From: an uncultured Eubacteriales bacterium | GTDB taxonomy: Bacteria; Bacillota; Clostridia; Oscillospirales; Oscillospiraceae | Length of the DNA stretch: 9,996 nt | Assembly: GCA_900551355.1 (NCBI GenBank) | Contig: URVR01000056.1 | Location: 1 to 9,996, forward strand | Reading direction: 5' to 3' | Shown: piece by piece, positions 1 through 5,459 of the stretch | Layout: each line of letters starts with the position of its first letter | Position numbering within the stretch: position 1 is the stretch's first letter | Notes under the pieces: generated by a model | What the model was told of the DNA's origin: nothing | Seen by the model: only the letters and a program-made list of their open reading frames with translations | The model's database searches: none | Program-made: the position numbers and the translations under genes

Positions 1-1055
1 TTCTTGGCGAACTCCCAGTCGCGCTGGTCGTGGCCGGGCACGCCCATGACGATACCGGTGCCGTAGCCCATGAGGACGTAGTCGGACACGAACATGGGCA
101 GGGCCTGATGGGTCACGGGGTTCATGACCTCGATGCCCTCCAGCCGCACGCCGGTCTTTTCCTTGTTCAGCTCGCCGCGCTCAAAGTCGGACTTGTGGGC
201 CGCCTCGTCCTGATACGCCGCCACGGCATCCCAGTTCTTGATAAGAGGCTGCCACTTCTTCAGCAGGGGATGCTCCGGGGAGATGACCATATAAGTGGTA
301 CCGAACAGGGTATCGGCACGGGTGGTGTACACCGTGACCTCGCCGCCCACATTGGTCTTGAACGTCACCTCGGCGCCGGTGGAGCGGCCGATCCAGTTGC
401 GCTGCTGGATCTTCACGCGCTCGATGTAGTCCACATCGTCCAGATCGTCGATGAGCCGCTGGGCATAGGCGGTGATCTTCAGCATCCACTGGCTCTTCTC
501 CTTGCGGATGACCTCGCTGCCGCAGCGCTCGCACACGCCGTTGACCACTTCCTCGTTGGCCAGCACGCACTTGCAGCTGGTGCACCAGTTCACAGGCATG
601 GTGGTCTTATAGGCCAGACCGTGCTTGAACATCTGCAGGAAGATCCACTGGGTCCACTTGTAGTAGTTGGGGTCGGTGGTGTCCACGCAGCGGTCCCAGT
701 CGAAGCCGTAGCCCAGCATCTTCAGCTGGTTGGTGAAATTTTCGATGTTGTTCTTCGTCACCACAGCCGGATGGATATGGTTCTTGATGGCGTAGTTCTC
801 CGTGGGCAGACCGAAGGCGTCAAAGCCGATGGGGAACAGGACGTTGTAGCCCTCCATCCGCTTTTTGCGGGTGACGATGTCCATGGCGGTAAAGGGTCGG
901 GGATGGCCCACATGCAGACCCTGACCGGAGGGATAGGGGAACTCAATGAGTCCATAGAACTTGGGGCGCTTGTCGCCGGTGACGGCGGCGTAGGGCTTGG
1001 TCTTTTCCCAGTTGGCCTGCCATTTCTTTTCAATGGCCGCAAAATCGTAATTCAT
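1..1055 (-). CDS. leuS: Leucyl-tRNA synthetase, N-terminal part (cut by window edge)
   Basis: Class I aminoacyl-tRNA synthetase that charges tRNA-Leu in the cytoplasm. Only the first 351 codons are here; the family is usually about 800-880 aa, so the C-terminal half lies off the left edge. In order I see the HIGH-type motif HVGH (residues 48-51), GFDAFGLPTENYA (about 77-89), a zinc-knuckle pattern with C158, C161, C175 and C178, the start of the CP1 editing domain (TTRADTLFGTTY, 244-255) and the editing-domain block YGTGIVMGVPGHDQRD (331-346). These match bacterial LeuRS closely. The ATG at 1055 has an SD (AAGGAG) 7 nt upstream. A leucine-type T-box leader lies directly upstream, which independently supports the identity. 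The editing motif has Ala where TTRPDT is usual. Identity is very sure; the full length cannot be judged. Confidence 0.97.
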   Translation of the reverse strand, partial: MNYDFAAIEKKWQANWEKTKPYAAVTGDKRPKFYGLIEFPYPSGQGLHVGHPRPFTAMDIVTRKKRMEGYNVLFPIGFDAFGLPTENYAIKNHIHPAVVTKNNIENFTNQLKMLGYGFDWDRCVDTTDPNYYKWTQWIFLQMFKHGLAYKTTMPVNWCTSCKCVLANEEVVNGVCERCGSEVIRKEKSQWMLKITAYAQRLIDDLDDVDYIERVKIQQRNWIGRSTGAEVTFKTNVGGEVTVYTTRADTLFGTTYMVISPEHPLLKKWQPLIKNWDAVAAYQDEAAHKSDFERGELNKEKTGVRLEGIEVMNPVTHQALPMFVSDYVLMGYGTGIVMGVPGHDQRDWEFAK

Positions 1056-1094
1056 GCTGCTTCTCCTTACAATATCTGAAATTTTCCTGTTCAC

Positions 1095-1132
1095 AAAAAA
1101 ACATCCCCGACCGTTGAAAACGGTCAGGGACG
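1095..1132 (-). terminator. T-box regulatory terminator of leuS
   Basis: Intrinsic terminator forming the off state of the T-box. The arms pair over about 14 bp, allowing a few G-U pairs, around a TTC loop (1132-1102), and seven U residues follow (1101-1095). Its 5' arm contains the 3' strand of the antiterminator, so binding of uncharged tRNA-Leu would block it. Confidence 0.93.
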
Positions 1133-1360
1133 TATCCGAACGTGTTACCACCCTGATACCGCCGCCGGTCACCCGGACGGCGCTCAGTCCCCCTCTTGCA
1201 AGGGGCCGCGCCTGTAACGGTGCGCCTCCGTCCCGCCCTGTTCAGGCGGGATGCTCCGGGGCCAGTACAACGAAGCGCCCCCACCGGCTCACACCAGCCG
1301 CCGGCTCTCTTTCGGCGGGCCTGCCTCGTCTTTTTCCCATCCTCGCGTGTTGCGATATCA
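1095..1360 (-). promoter_or_regulatory. T-box riboswitch (tRNA-Leu responsive) upstream of leuS
   Basis: Leader RNA that senses uncharged tRNA and controls leuS by transcription antitermination. The T-box itself reads AGGGTGGTAACACG (1154 down to 1141). Its bulge UGGU can pair with ACCA, which fits the A73 discriminator of tRNA-Leu. The antiterminator is AGGG plus ACG pairing with CGTCCCT (1132-1126), leaving the usual 7-nt bulge. It overlaps the 5' arm of a strong terminator, so the two folds exclude each other. Stem I has the AG bulge (AGAGAG), a terminal hairpin, a helix ACGAGGC/GCTTCGT (1329-1323 with 1276-1270) and a base helix GGATG/CATCC. The specifier loop right strand holds CUG (1265-1263), a Leu codon followed by a purine. 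A Stem III-like hairpin follows. The pairing was worked out by eye. Confidence 0.95.
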
Positions 1361-1364
1361 AGGC

Positions 1365-1559
1365 CTATTTTATCGCTTTTTTGCCGATTGTCAAGCCCTC
1401 TTTTTCGTCATAATGACAATTTTTGTGCAGGAGCTGCTCCTCGCGCTCACAGGAGGTCACATACAGCTCCTCGCATTTCCGCTGCGCCTCGATAAGCTGC
1501 GTCACTGCCTGCTCCATGGCGTCCATCGCCGCCAGATACATCGCCTTGTAATCCGCCAT
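1365..1559 (-). CDS. Small helical protein of unknown function (64 aa)
   Basis: I do not recognise a characterised family. The product begins MADYKAMYLAAMDAMEQAV and continues with a heptad-like, charged helical stretch (about residues 5-45), which suggests a short amphipathic helix or coiled coil. Three cysteines and a Lys-rich tail follow. There is no signal peptide or membrane segment. Similar small YKxMY...AQ..EE.Y proteins occur in Firmicutes accessory regions, but this is from memory and their role is not known to me. An open frame extends further upstream, but it is antisense to the HTH gene; the ATG at 1559 is preferred because GGGGG stands 7 nt before it and an extended -10 promoter lies just upstream. 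It is divergent from the HTH gene at 1662, with a palindrome between them. Confidence 0.72.
   Translation of the reverse strand: MADYKAMYLAAMDAMEQAVTQLIEAQRKCEELYVTSCEREEQLLHKNCHYDEKEGLTIGKKAIK
1367..1394 (-). promoter_or_regulatory. Sigma-A type promoter for the T-box/leuS transcript
   Basis: A perfect -35 TTGACA (1394-1389) and -10 TAAAAT (1372-1367) are separated by 16 bp. The predicted start is near 1360, just ahead of T-box Stem I. The promoter lies inside the last codons of the leftward 64-aa ORF, and the -10 shares a base with its TAG stop. Confidence 0.8.
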
Positions 1560-1580
1560 TTTTCCACCCCCTCTGCCTCT

Positions 1581-1609
1581 ACTATACCATATTGTGTATA
1601 TATCCACAA
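1581..1609 (-). promoter_or_regulatory. Promoter of the 64-aa small protein gene
   Basis: An extended -10 TGGTATAGT (hexamer 1586-1581) lies 17 bp from a weak -35 TTGTGG (1609-1604). The expected start is near 1574, giving a 5' leader of only about 15 nt that begins at the SD. The -35 lies inside the right arm of the inverted repeat 1589-1612. Confidence 0.5.
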
Positions 1610-1612
1610 TAT
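1589..1612. promoter_or_regulatory. Candidate operator: perfect 8-8-8 inverted repeat
   Basis: ATATTGTG (1589-1596) and CACAATAT (1605-1612) are exact reverse complements separated by TATATATC. The palindrome covers the -35 of the leftward promoter and touches the weak -35 of the rightward one. It is therefore well placed for a dimeric HTH repressor to control both directions. Binding by either neighbouring HTH protein is inference. Confidence 0.45.
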
Positions 1613-1637
1613 TGATTTTTGTATTTTCCAATATAAT
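1612..1637 (+). promoter_or_regulatory. Possible promoter of the HTH regulator genes
   Basis: A perfect -10 TATAAT (1632-1637) is preceded by TTGATT (1612-1617). The spacer is only 14 bp, shorter than normal, so either the -35 is not used as such or an activator is needed. The first HTH start codon follows at about 25 bp. Confidence 0.4.
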
Positions 1638-1657
1638 GAAGCTATCAGCTGCACATT

Positions 1658-1673
1658 GGGGGTGAATGCCATT
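1658..1673 (+). promoter_or_regulatory. SD and ambiguous start of the first HTH gene
   Basis: The run GGGGGTGA (1658-1665) resembles the anti-SD complement GGAGGTGA. The only common start codon near the expected N-terminus is the GTG inside it (1662-1664). An ATT at 1671 stands 8 nt after the G-run, a normal SD distance. Confidence 0.4.
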
Positions 1674-1865
1674 TTTGATTACAGTCCGCTGTGGGAGGCC
1701 ATGCGCAAAAATGGCGTATCCCAATACTATCTGCTGCAAAACGGCATTGATAATAAGACGCTGGATTCCCTGAAAAAGAACAAGAATATCACCATGGTCA
1801 CGTTGGAAAAGCTCTGCCGGCTCGTGGGCTGTTCGCCCAACGACGTGGTGCGGATCACGCCTTGA
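1662..1865 (+). CDS. Small Cro/C1-type HTH regulator (67 aa)
   Basis: Small DNA-binding regulator made almost only of one helix-turn-helix domain. The recognisable core runs from FDYSPLWEAMRKNGVSQYYLLQNGID through LDSLKKNKNITMVTLEKLCRLVGCSPNDVVRI. This is the layout of the short HTH (Cro/C1 type, HTH_26-like) proteins common in Clostridia and their mobile elements. I give the GTG at 1662 as the start, but it lies inside the best SD (GGGGG, 1658-1662). Relatives usually begin right before FDYSPLW, which would need an ATT start at 1671 (64 aa). The gene is divergent from the 64-aa small protein and followed after 52 nt by a second HTH gene. Its DNA is more AT-rich than the housekeeping genes around it, a hint of horizontal origin. 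It may autoregulate through the inverted repeat at 1589-1612. Confidence 0.85.
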   Translation: MNAIFDYSPLWEAMRKNGVSQYYLLQNGIDNKTLDSLKKNKNITMVTLEKLCRLVGCSPNDVVRITP

Positions 1866-1917
1866 CGGCAAGAAAATCGTCCGTTTTACGAACGCTCAGG
1901 CAGACGGAGGTGTTGAC

Positions 1918-2139
1918 ATGCGGAACCGCATCAAGGATCTGCGGGACGACCACGATATGACACAGCAGCAGGTGGCGGATGCCATCGGCATCACGCAGCG
2001 CAAGTACAGCTATGTGGAGACCGGGGCGCAGATGCTGACAGACGAGCTGCTGTGTGCGCTGGCCGATCTTTACGGTGTCAGCGTAGACTATCTGCTGTGC
2101 CGCACCGACACGGTGCAGCCGTATCCAAGAAAAAAATAA
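1918..2139 (+). CDS. XRE-family HTH transcriptional regulator (73 aa)
   Basis: Small single-domain XRE regulator. It begins MRNRIKDLRDDHDMTQQQVADAIGI. The HTH spans about residues 8-36, with the turn around VADAIGITQRKYSYVETG, and ends in the typical LADLYGVSVDYLL (about 48-60). It has no sensor or oligomerisation domain beyond this, and a short basic tail. The ATG has a clear SD (GGAGG, 7 nt upstream). It lies 52 nt after the first HTH gene on the same strand, so the two are probably co-transcribed, and it is followed at once by a strong terminator. The two HTH proteins belong to different subtypes, so this is not a simple duplication. The target is unknown; the divergent promoter region at 1581-1637 is the obvious candidate. 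Confidence 0.92.
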   Translation: MRNRIKDLRDDHDMTQQQVADAIGITQRKYSYVETGAQMLTDELLCALADLYGVSVDYLLCRTDTVQPYPRKK

Positions 2140-2147
2140 AGCTGCAA

Positions 2148-2190
2148 AAAGCTTCAGGCCGCTGAAAGCGGCCTGAAGCTTTATATTTTT
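2148..2190. terminator. Bidirectional intrinsic terminator
   Basis: A perfect 15-bp stem (2148-2162 with 2168-2182) has a TGAAA loop. On the + strand it is followed by an A/T-rich tract ending in five T, and on the - strand by five T that begin inside the stem. It ends both the rightward HTH transcript and the leftward smc-to-rsfS operon, which converge here. Confidence 0.92.
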
Positions 2191-2193
2191 CCC

Positions 2194-2562
2194 TTACTCG
2201 TGGTCGTCGGTGATGCCTGTCAGATCCAGGGGCTTGCCGTCCCGCCACAGGCGCTCCAGCCCGTAGAACTCCCGGGCCTCATGGTTGAACACATGGACGG
2301 CGATGCAGCTATAGTCCAGCAGCACCCAAGTGCCGCCGCGGTAGCCCTCCCGGTGCAGCGGCTCCTCGCCGGCCTCCTCGTGGAGCACCTTCTCCACGTT
2401 GTCCACCAGCGCGTTGATCTGGGTGTTGGACGAGCCGGTGGCCAGCACGAAGTAATCCGCCAGTGTGGTCAGATCGGCGATCTCCAGCGCCTGGATCTCC
2501 TTGCCCTTCTTGTCCGACAGCGCGCGGGCCGCCAGCAGTGCCAATTCCTTCGGTGTCTTCAT
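2194..2562 (-). CDS. rsfS: Ribosomal silencing factor RsfS (Iojap/YbeB family)
   Basis: Binds uL14 of the large ribosomal subunit and blocks joining with the small subunit, which lowers translation during starvation. The 122-aa protein is of normal family length. Recognisable stretches are ALEIADLTTLADYFVLATGSSNTQI near the N-terminal third and GYRGGTWVLLDYSCIAVHVFNHEAREFYGLERLW in the C-terminal half, both characteristic of the family. The ATG at 2562 overlaps the stop of the nadD-yqeK gene by 4 nt (ATGA), so translation is likely coupled. An SD-like AGAGGG stands 5 nt upstream. It is the last gene of the leftward operon, followed by the terminator at 2148-2190. The nadD-yqeK-rsfS neighbourhood is widespread in Firmicutes. 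Confidence 0.96.
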   Translation of the reverse strand: MKTPKELALLAARALSDKKGKEIQALEIADLTTLADYFVLATGSSNTQINALVDNVEKVLHEEAGEEPLHREGYRGGTWVLLDYSCIAVHVFNHEAREFYGLERLWRDGKPLDLTGITDDHE

Positions 2563-3752
2563 CGTATCCCTCTTTTCAATAAGTAGTCCCGCGCGTCGCG
2601 GGTCAGATGGTGGACAGGATTCCCCATCTCCTCCATCTCCTGTATGGTCATGCTCAGCCCCAGCAGCAGACCGTGGTCCAGATCCTCGTATACGGCCTTC
2701 CGCAGCTCCTCCACGCCGGGGAAATCCCGGCTGGGCTCAATGTAATCCGCCAGATAGATGATCTTCTCCAGCCGGGTCATGTCCGGCTTGCCGGTGGTGT
2801 GGTACCAGATGGCGTCGTATACCGCGTCCCCCACGCCGAACACGCTGCGGGCAATGGCGGCGCCGGTCTTGCTGTGCAGCAGCTTCAGCGCCTTCTGCTC
2901 CAGTTCGTCCAGTCCGATGCCGTACTGCGCGCACAGCGCCAACTGCTCCGGCATGTCCAGCTTCTTTGTGCAGTCGTGGAGCAGCGCCGCGATGCGGGCC
3001 TGGGTCTCATCGCCGCCGTAGCGGCGGACAAGACGCACCGCCTCCTGCTCCGTGCCCAGTACATGAGGCATTCGCTTGGGCTTCAGATAGCTCAGGGCGA
3101 TGGGCCGCAGCTCATCCGGCGTCAGTCCTGTCAGGGGCATGTGGGTACCGTACAGCTTTTCCCGCAGCACATAGCCGTATACGGCGGCGGGCAGCAGATC
3201 CGCGCCGCCGCCCTGGGCCAGCGCCTGCCGCACCTCCGTGGAGGACAGCTCCACCACCTGCGGATTGGGGATAACGGTGACGTCCGCGCCGTACTCCCGC
3301 TCCAGAAACGCCTTCTGCCGGGCAAAGGCGGCCTCCTCGCCGCCCTGCATGCGGCTGAACGCGCCAATGCGGGCCATGGACATCACCTGCCGCGGCTCCC
3401 GCCAGTCCTGCAGGGTCAGGAACATGTCCGACCCCATCAGCAGGAAAATTTCATCCTCCGGGTATTGCTCCTTCATCATGCACAGCGTCTCCCAGGAATA
3501 GCTGGGACCGCCGCGCCGCAGCTCCACGTCCAGCACCTCGGCCCTTTTGCCCAGCTCCGCCGCGGCCAGCACCGCCATATCCAGCCGCTGCTGCGGCGAT
3601 GCCGCCCCCGCCGGCAGTGCCTTGTGGGGCGGGATGAACGTAGGGATCAGCAGCAGCTTGTCCAGCGCCAGCCGTTCCATGGCGGCCTTCGCCGCCGCGA
3701 TATGCCCGTTGTGGGGCGGGTCGAACGTCCCGCCGTAAATGCCGATCTTCAA
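2559..3752 (-). CDS. nadD: Fused nicotinate-nucleotide adenylyltransferase (NadD) and YqeK HD hydrolase
   Basis: A two-domain protein of 397 aa. Residues 1 to about 203 are NadD, which adenylates nicotinate mononucleotide in NAD synthesis. They carry GGTFDPPHNGH (7-17) with the HxGH motif and SSTEVR (170-175). Residues about 213-397 are an HD-domain YqeK-type hydrolase, a family that cleaves symmetrical diadenosine tetraphosphate. Metal ligands are visible as H230, H259-D260, H293, H318 and D336, in the motifs MPHVLG, LLHD, LLHSKTGA, IWYHTTG and IYLADYIEPSR. In Bacillus these are separate adjacent genes; here one unbroken frame joins them with a short linker (about 204-212). The start is TTG at 3752 (TTG AAG ATC), with GGTGA/GAGAGG upstream; no in-frame ATG fits as well. 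The gene lies 44 nt after yhbY and overlaps rsfS by 4 nt. Confidence 0.95.
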   Translation of the reverse strand: MKIGIYGGTFDPPHNGHIAAAKAAMERLALDKLLLIPTFIPPHKALPAGAASPQQRLDMAVLAAAELGKRAEVLDVELRRGGPSYSWETLCMMKEQYPEDEIFLLMGSDMFLTLQDWREPRQVMSMARIGAFSRMQGGEEAAFARQKAFLEREYGADVTVIPNPQVVELSSTEVRQALAQGGGADLLPAAVYGYVLREKLYGTHMPLTGLTPDELRPIALSYLKPKRMPHVLGTEQEAVRLVRRYGGDETQARIAALLHDCTKKLDMPEQLALCAQYGIGLDELEQKALKLLHSKTGAAIARSVFGVGDAVYDAIWYHTTGKPDMTRLEKIIYLADYIEPSRDFPGVEELRKAVYEDLDHGLLLGLSMTIQEMEEMGNPVHHLTRDARDYLLKRGIR

Positions 3753-3796
3753 TGCCTCTCACCCGCTTTCACAGGTATTTTCTCCCAAAATATACG

Positions 3797-4117
3797 TCAG
3801 TTGGCGGGGCGCTTCGCCTTCACCAGCTCGATCCTCCGCTTGCTCTTGTCGTGCTGCATCCGGTAGAGCACGAACTTGCTGCCGATGACCTGCACCACCT
3901 CGCAGCGGGCGGCAACAGACAGCTGCTCCGCCGCCTCCCGTGCGGTGAGCATGGAGTTCTCCAGCACGCGGCCCTTGATGAGCTCCCGCGCCTCCAGCGC
4001 ATCGTTGACCTGCTTGATCAGATTGTCGCCGATACCGTCCTTTCCCACCTGCACGATGGTGTCGATGTCGTTGGCAAGGCCCCGCAGCTGGGCCCTCTGT
4101 TTGCTTGTCAGTTCCAT
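3797..4117 (-). CDS. yhbY: YhbY-type CRM-domain RNA-binding protein
   Basis: A 106-aa single CRM-domain protein. The family associates with pre-50S ribosomal subunits and helps ribosome assembly. Typical features are MELTSKQRAQLRGLAN at the start, VQVGKDGIGDNLIKQVNDALEARELIKGRV (about 22-51) containing the GKDG loop, and VIGSKFVLYR (about 77-86), where the GxxxxLYR ending is a CRM hallmark. The length is usual for the family. The ATG at 4117 is 3 nt after the rdgB stop, with the SD GGAG (4130-4127) inside the last codons of rdgB, so it is coupled to rdgB. It neighbours ribosome-related rsfS and RNA-processing rph, consistent with a ribosome-biogenesis operon. Confidence 0.95.
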   Translation of the reverse strand: MELTSKQRAQLRGLANDIDTIVQVGKDGIGDNLIKQVNDALEARELIKGRVLENSMLTAREAAEQLSVAARCEVVQVIGSKFVLYRMQHDKSKRRIELVKAKRPAN

Positions 4118-4120
4118 AGC

Positions 4121-4726
4121 TTATTTCTCCAAACCTCCGTTATTGGTCAGATATTCCCTCAGCTCCGCCGCAAATGTCCGCAGGGCGTTGCCCCGGTGGG
4201 AGATGGCGTTCTTCTCCTCCGGCGTCAGCTGGGCGAAGGTCTTGCGCAGGGACGGCACCAGAAACACCGGATCGTAGCCGAAGCCGCCGTCGCCCATGGG
4301 GGCAAAGGCGATGGCACCGTGGCAGTCGCCCTCCGCCGTCAGCTCGTCCCCGTTGGGAAAGGCGCAGACGATGGCGGTGTGGAAATAGGCGCTGCGATCC
4401 GTGGCGCCCCGCAGATTTTGCAGCAGCAGCCGGTACCGTGCCGCGTCATCGTCCAGTCCGCCGTAGCGGGCGGAGTAGACGCCGGGCGCGCCGTTGAGCC
4501 AGTTGACGCACAGGCCGGAGTCGTCGGCAATGGCGGGCAGGCCGCTGGCGGCCATAATAGCCTTGGCCTTCAGCGCCGCGTTCTCGGCAAACGTCTCCCC
4601 CGTCTCCTCCACGTCCACGTCGATGCCCAGCTCGGCGGGCATCACCACCTCGATGCCCAGCTCGGCCAGCACAGCCTGCATCTCGGCCAGCTTCCCCTTG
4701 TTATGGGAGGCAAGTACAAATTTCAT
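4121..4726 (-). CDS. rdgB: XTP/dITP diphosphatase (RdgB/HAM1 family)
   Basis: Hydrolyses non-canonical purine triphosphates (XTP, ITP, dITP) to monophosphate and pyrophosphate, which keeps them out of DNA and RNA. The 201-aa protein has the family motifs in order: SHNKGK (7-12, nucleotide binding), GETFAENAALKA (43-54), ADDSGL (67-72, metal and catalytic acid), GFGYDPVF (148-155) and ISHRG (175-179). The frame is open further upstream, but that part is a shadow of rph. The ATG at 4726 is chosen because the protein then begins MKFVLASHNKGK, as in relatives. This start shares one base with the rph TGA stop (TGATG), a classic coupling arrangement. In many Firmicutes rph and rdgB are adjacent or even fused. 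Confidence 0.97.
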   Translation of the reverse strand: MKFVLASHNKGKLAEMQAVLAELGIEVVMPAELGIDVDVEETGETFAENAALKAKAIMAASGLPAIADDSGLCVNWLNGAPGVYSARYGGLDDDAARYRLLLQNLRGATDRSAYFHTAIVCAFPNGDELTAEGDCHGAIAFAPMGDGGFGYDPVFLVPSLRKTFAQLTPEEKNAISHRGNALRTFAAELREYLTNNGGLEK

Positions 4727-5448
4727 CACAGTATCTCCCCCAGCAGTTCTTTCTGTTTCCGGATCAGCTCCCGGTTGCCCTTGGCGCACAGCTCCACCAG
4801 CGCCTGCTGCTCCTTCAGGGTGAAGGCGCGGCCCTCGCCGGTGCCCTGGATCTCGATGATCTCGCCCAGCTCGTTCATGATGCAGTTCAGATCCACCTGC
4901 GCACGGCTGTCCTCCGAATATTGCAGATCCAGCATGGGCGTTTCCGCCACGATGCCGGCGGAGACGCCCGCCACATAGTGCCGGATGGGCATGCGCCCGA
5001 TGTCGCCGTCCTCCACCAGGCGGCGGCAGGCCAGCGCCAGCGCCGCAAAGCCGCCGGTGACGGAGGCGGTACGGGTACCGCCGTCGCCCTGTAATACATC
5101 GCAGTCGATGGTGATGGTGCGCTCGCCCAGCAGGGACATATCCACCGCCGCCCGCAGGCTGCGGCCGATGAGCCGCTGGATCTCCGCGCTGCGTCCGGAC
5201 AGCTTCAGCTTGTCCACGTCCCGGCGGCTGCGCTCCCGGTTGGCGCGGGGCAGCATGGAATACTCCGCCGTGACCCAGCCGTGGCCGGGCCGCACATGGG
5301 GCGGCACGCGATCCTCCACCGAGGCGTTGCACAGCACCACCGTGTCGCCGCAGCGGATGAGCACGCTGCCCTCCGCAAATTTCGTAAAGTCCGCCGTCAT
5401 CTCCACGGGCCGCAGTTCGTTGGTCTTCCGGCCGTCTGCTCGTTCCAT
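4726..5448 (-). CDS. rph: Ribonuclease PH
   Basis: Phosphate-dependent 3'-5' exoribonuclease that trims the 3' end of tRNA precursors; it normally forms a hexamer of dimers. The 240 aa match the family length. I see RADGRKTNELRP at the N-terminus, GRSAEIQRLIGRSLRA (about 85-100) with the phosphate-binding Arg R86, DCDVLQGDGGTRTASVTGG (115-133), and LQYSEDSRAQVDLN (175-188) containing the catalytic aspartates D180 and D186. All key residues are present, so the enzyme looks active. The true start is the ATG at 5448, 6 nt after a perfect AGGAGG (5460-5455); the longer frame upstream is an ftsY shadow. The SD overlaps the ftsY stop codon, and the rph stop overlaps the rdgB start. Confidence 0.97.
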   Translation of the reverse strand: MERADGRKTNELRPVEMTADFTKFAEGSVLIRCGDTVVLCNASVEDRVPPHVRPGHGWVTAEYSMLPRANRERSRRDVDKLKLSGRSAEIQRLIGRSLRAAVDMSLLGERTITIDCDVLQGDGGTRTASVTGGFAALALACRRLVEDGDIGRMPIRHYVAGVSAGIVAETPMLDLQYSEDSRAQVDLNCIMNELGEIIEIQGTGEGRAFTLKEQQALVELCAKGNRELIRKQKELLGEIL

Positions 5449-5459
5449 ATCGCGCCTCC

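Noticed and set aside
30..1079. A 349-aa + strand open frame opposite leuS
   Set aside because: The opposite strand encodes an unmistakable LeuRS with all motifs. This frame is His/Gly/Leu-rich and lacks domains or an SD.
1054..1495. Rightward open frames across the T-box leader
   Set aside because: They cross a well-supported structured RNA on the other strand and have no domains or SD.
1560..1871. Upstream extension of the leftward small ORF to a start at 1871 (168 aa)
   Set aside because: The added part is antisense to the HTH gene and lacks a sensible SD. The promoter and SD lie directly before the ATG at 1559.
1882..1894. Short inverted repeat CGTT-TTACG-AACG before the second HTH gene
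   Set aside because: The arms are only 4 bp, with no good -10 or -35 next to them. Such repeats are common by chance.
3760..3796. Possible hairpin or internal promoter in the yhbY-nadD gap (TATTTT...AAAATA)
   Set aside because: The 6-bp stem is all A/T with no U-tract and no convincing -35. It is probably just an AT-rich spacer.
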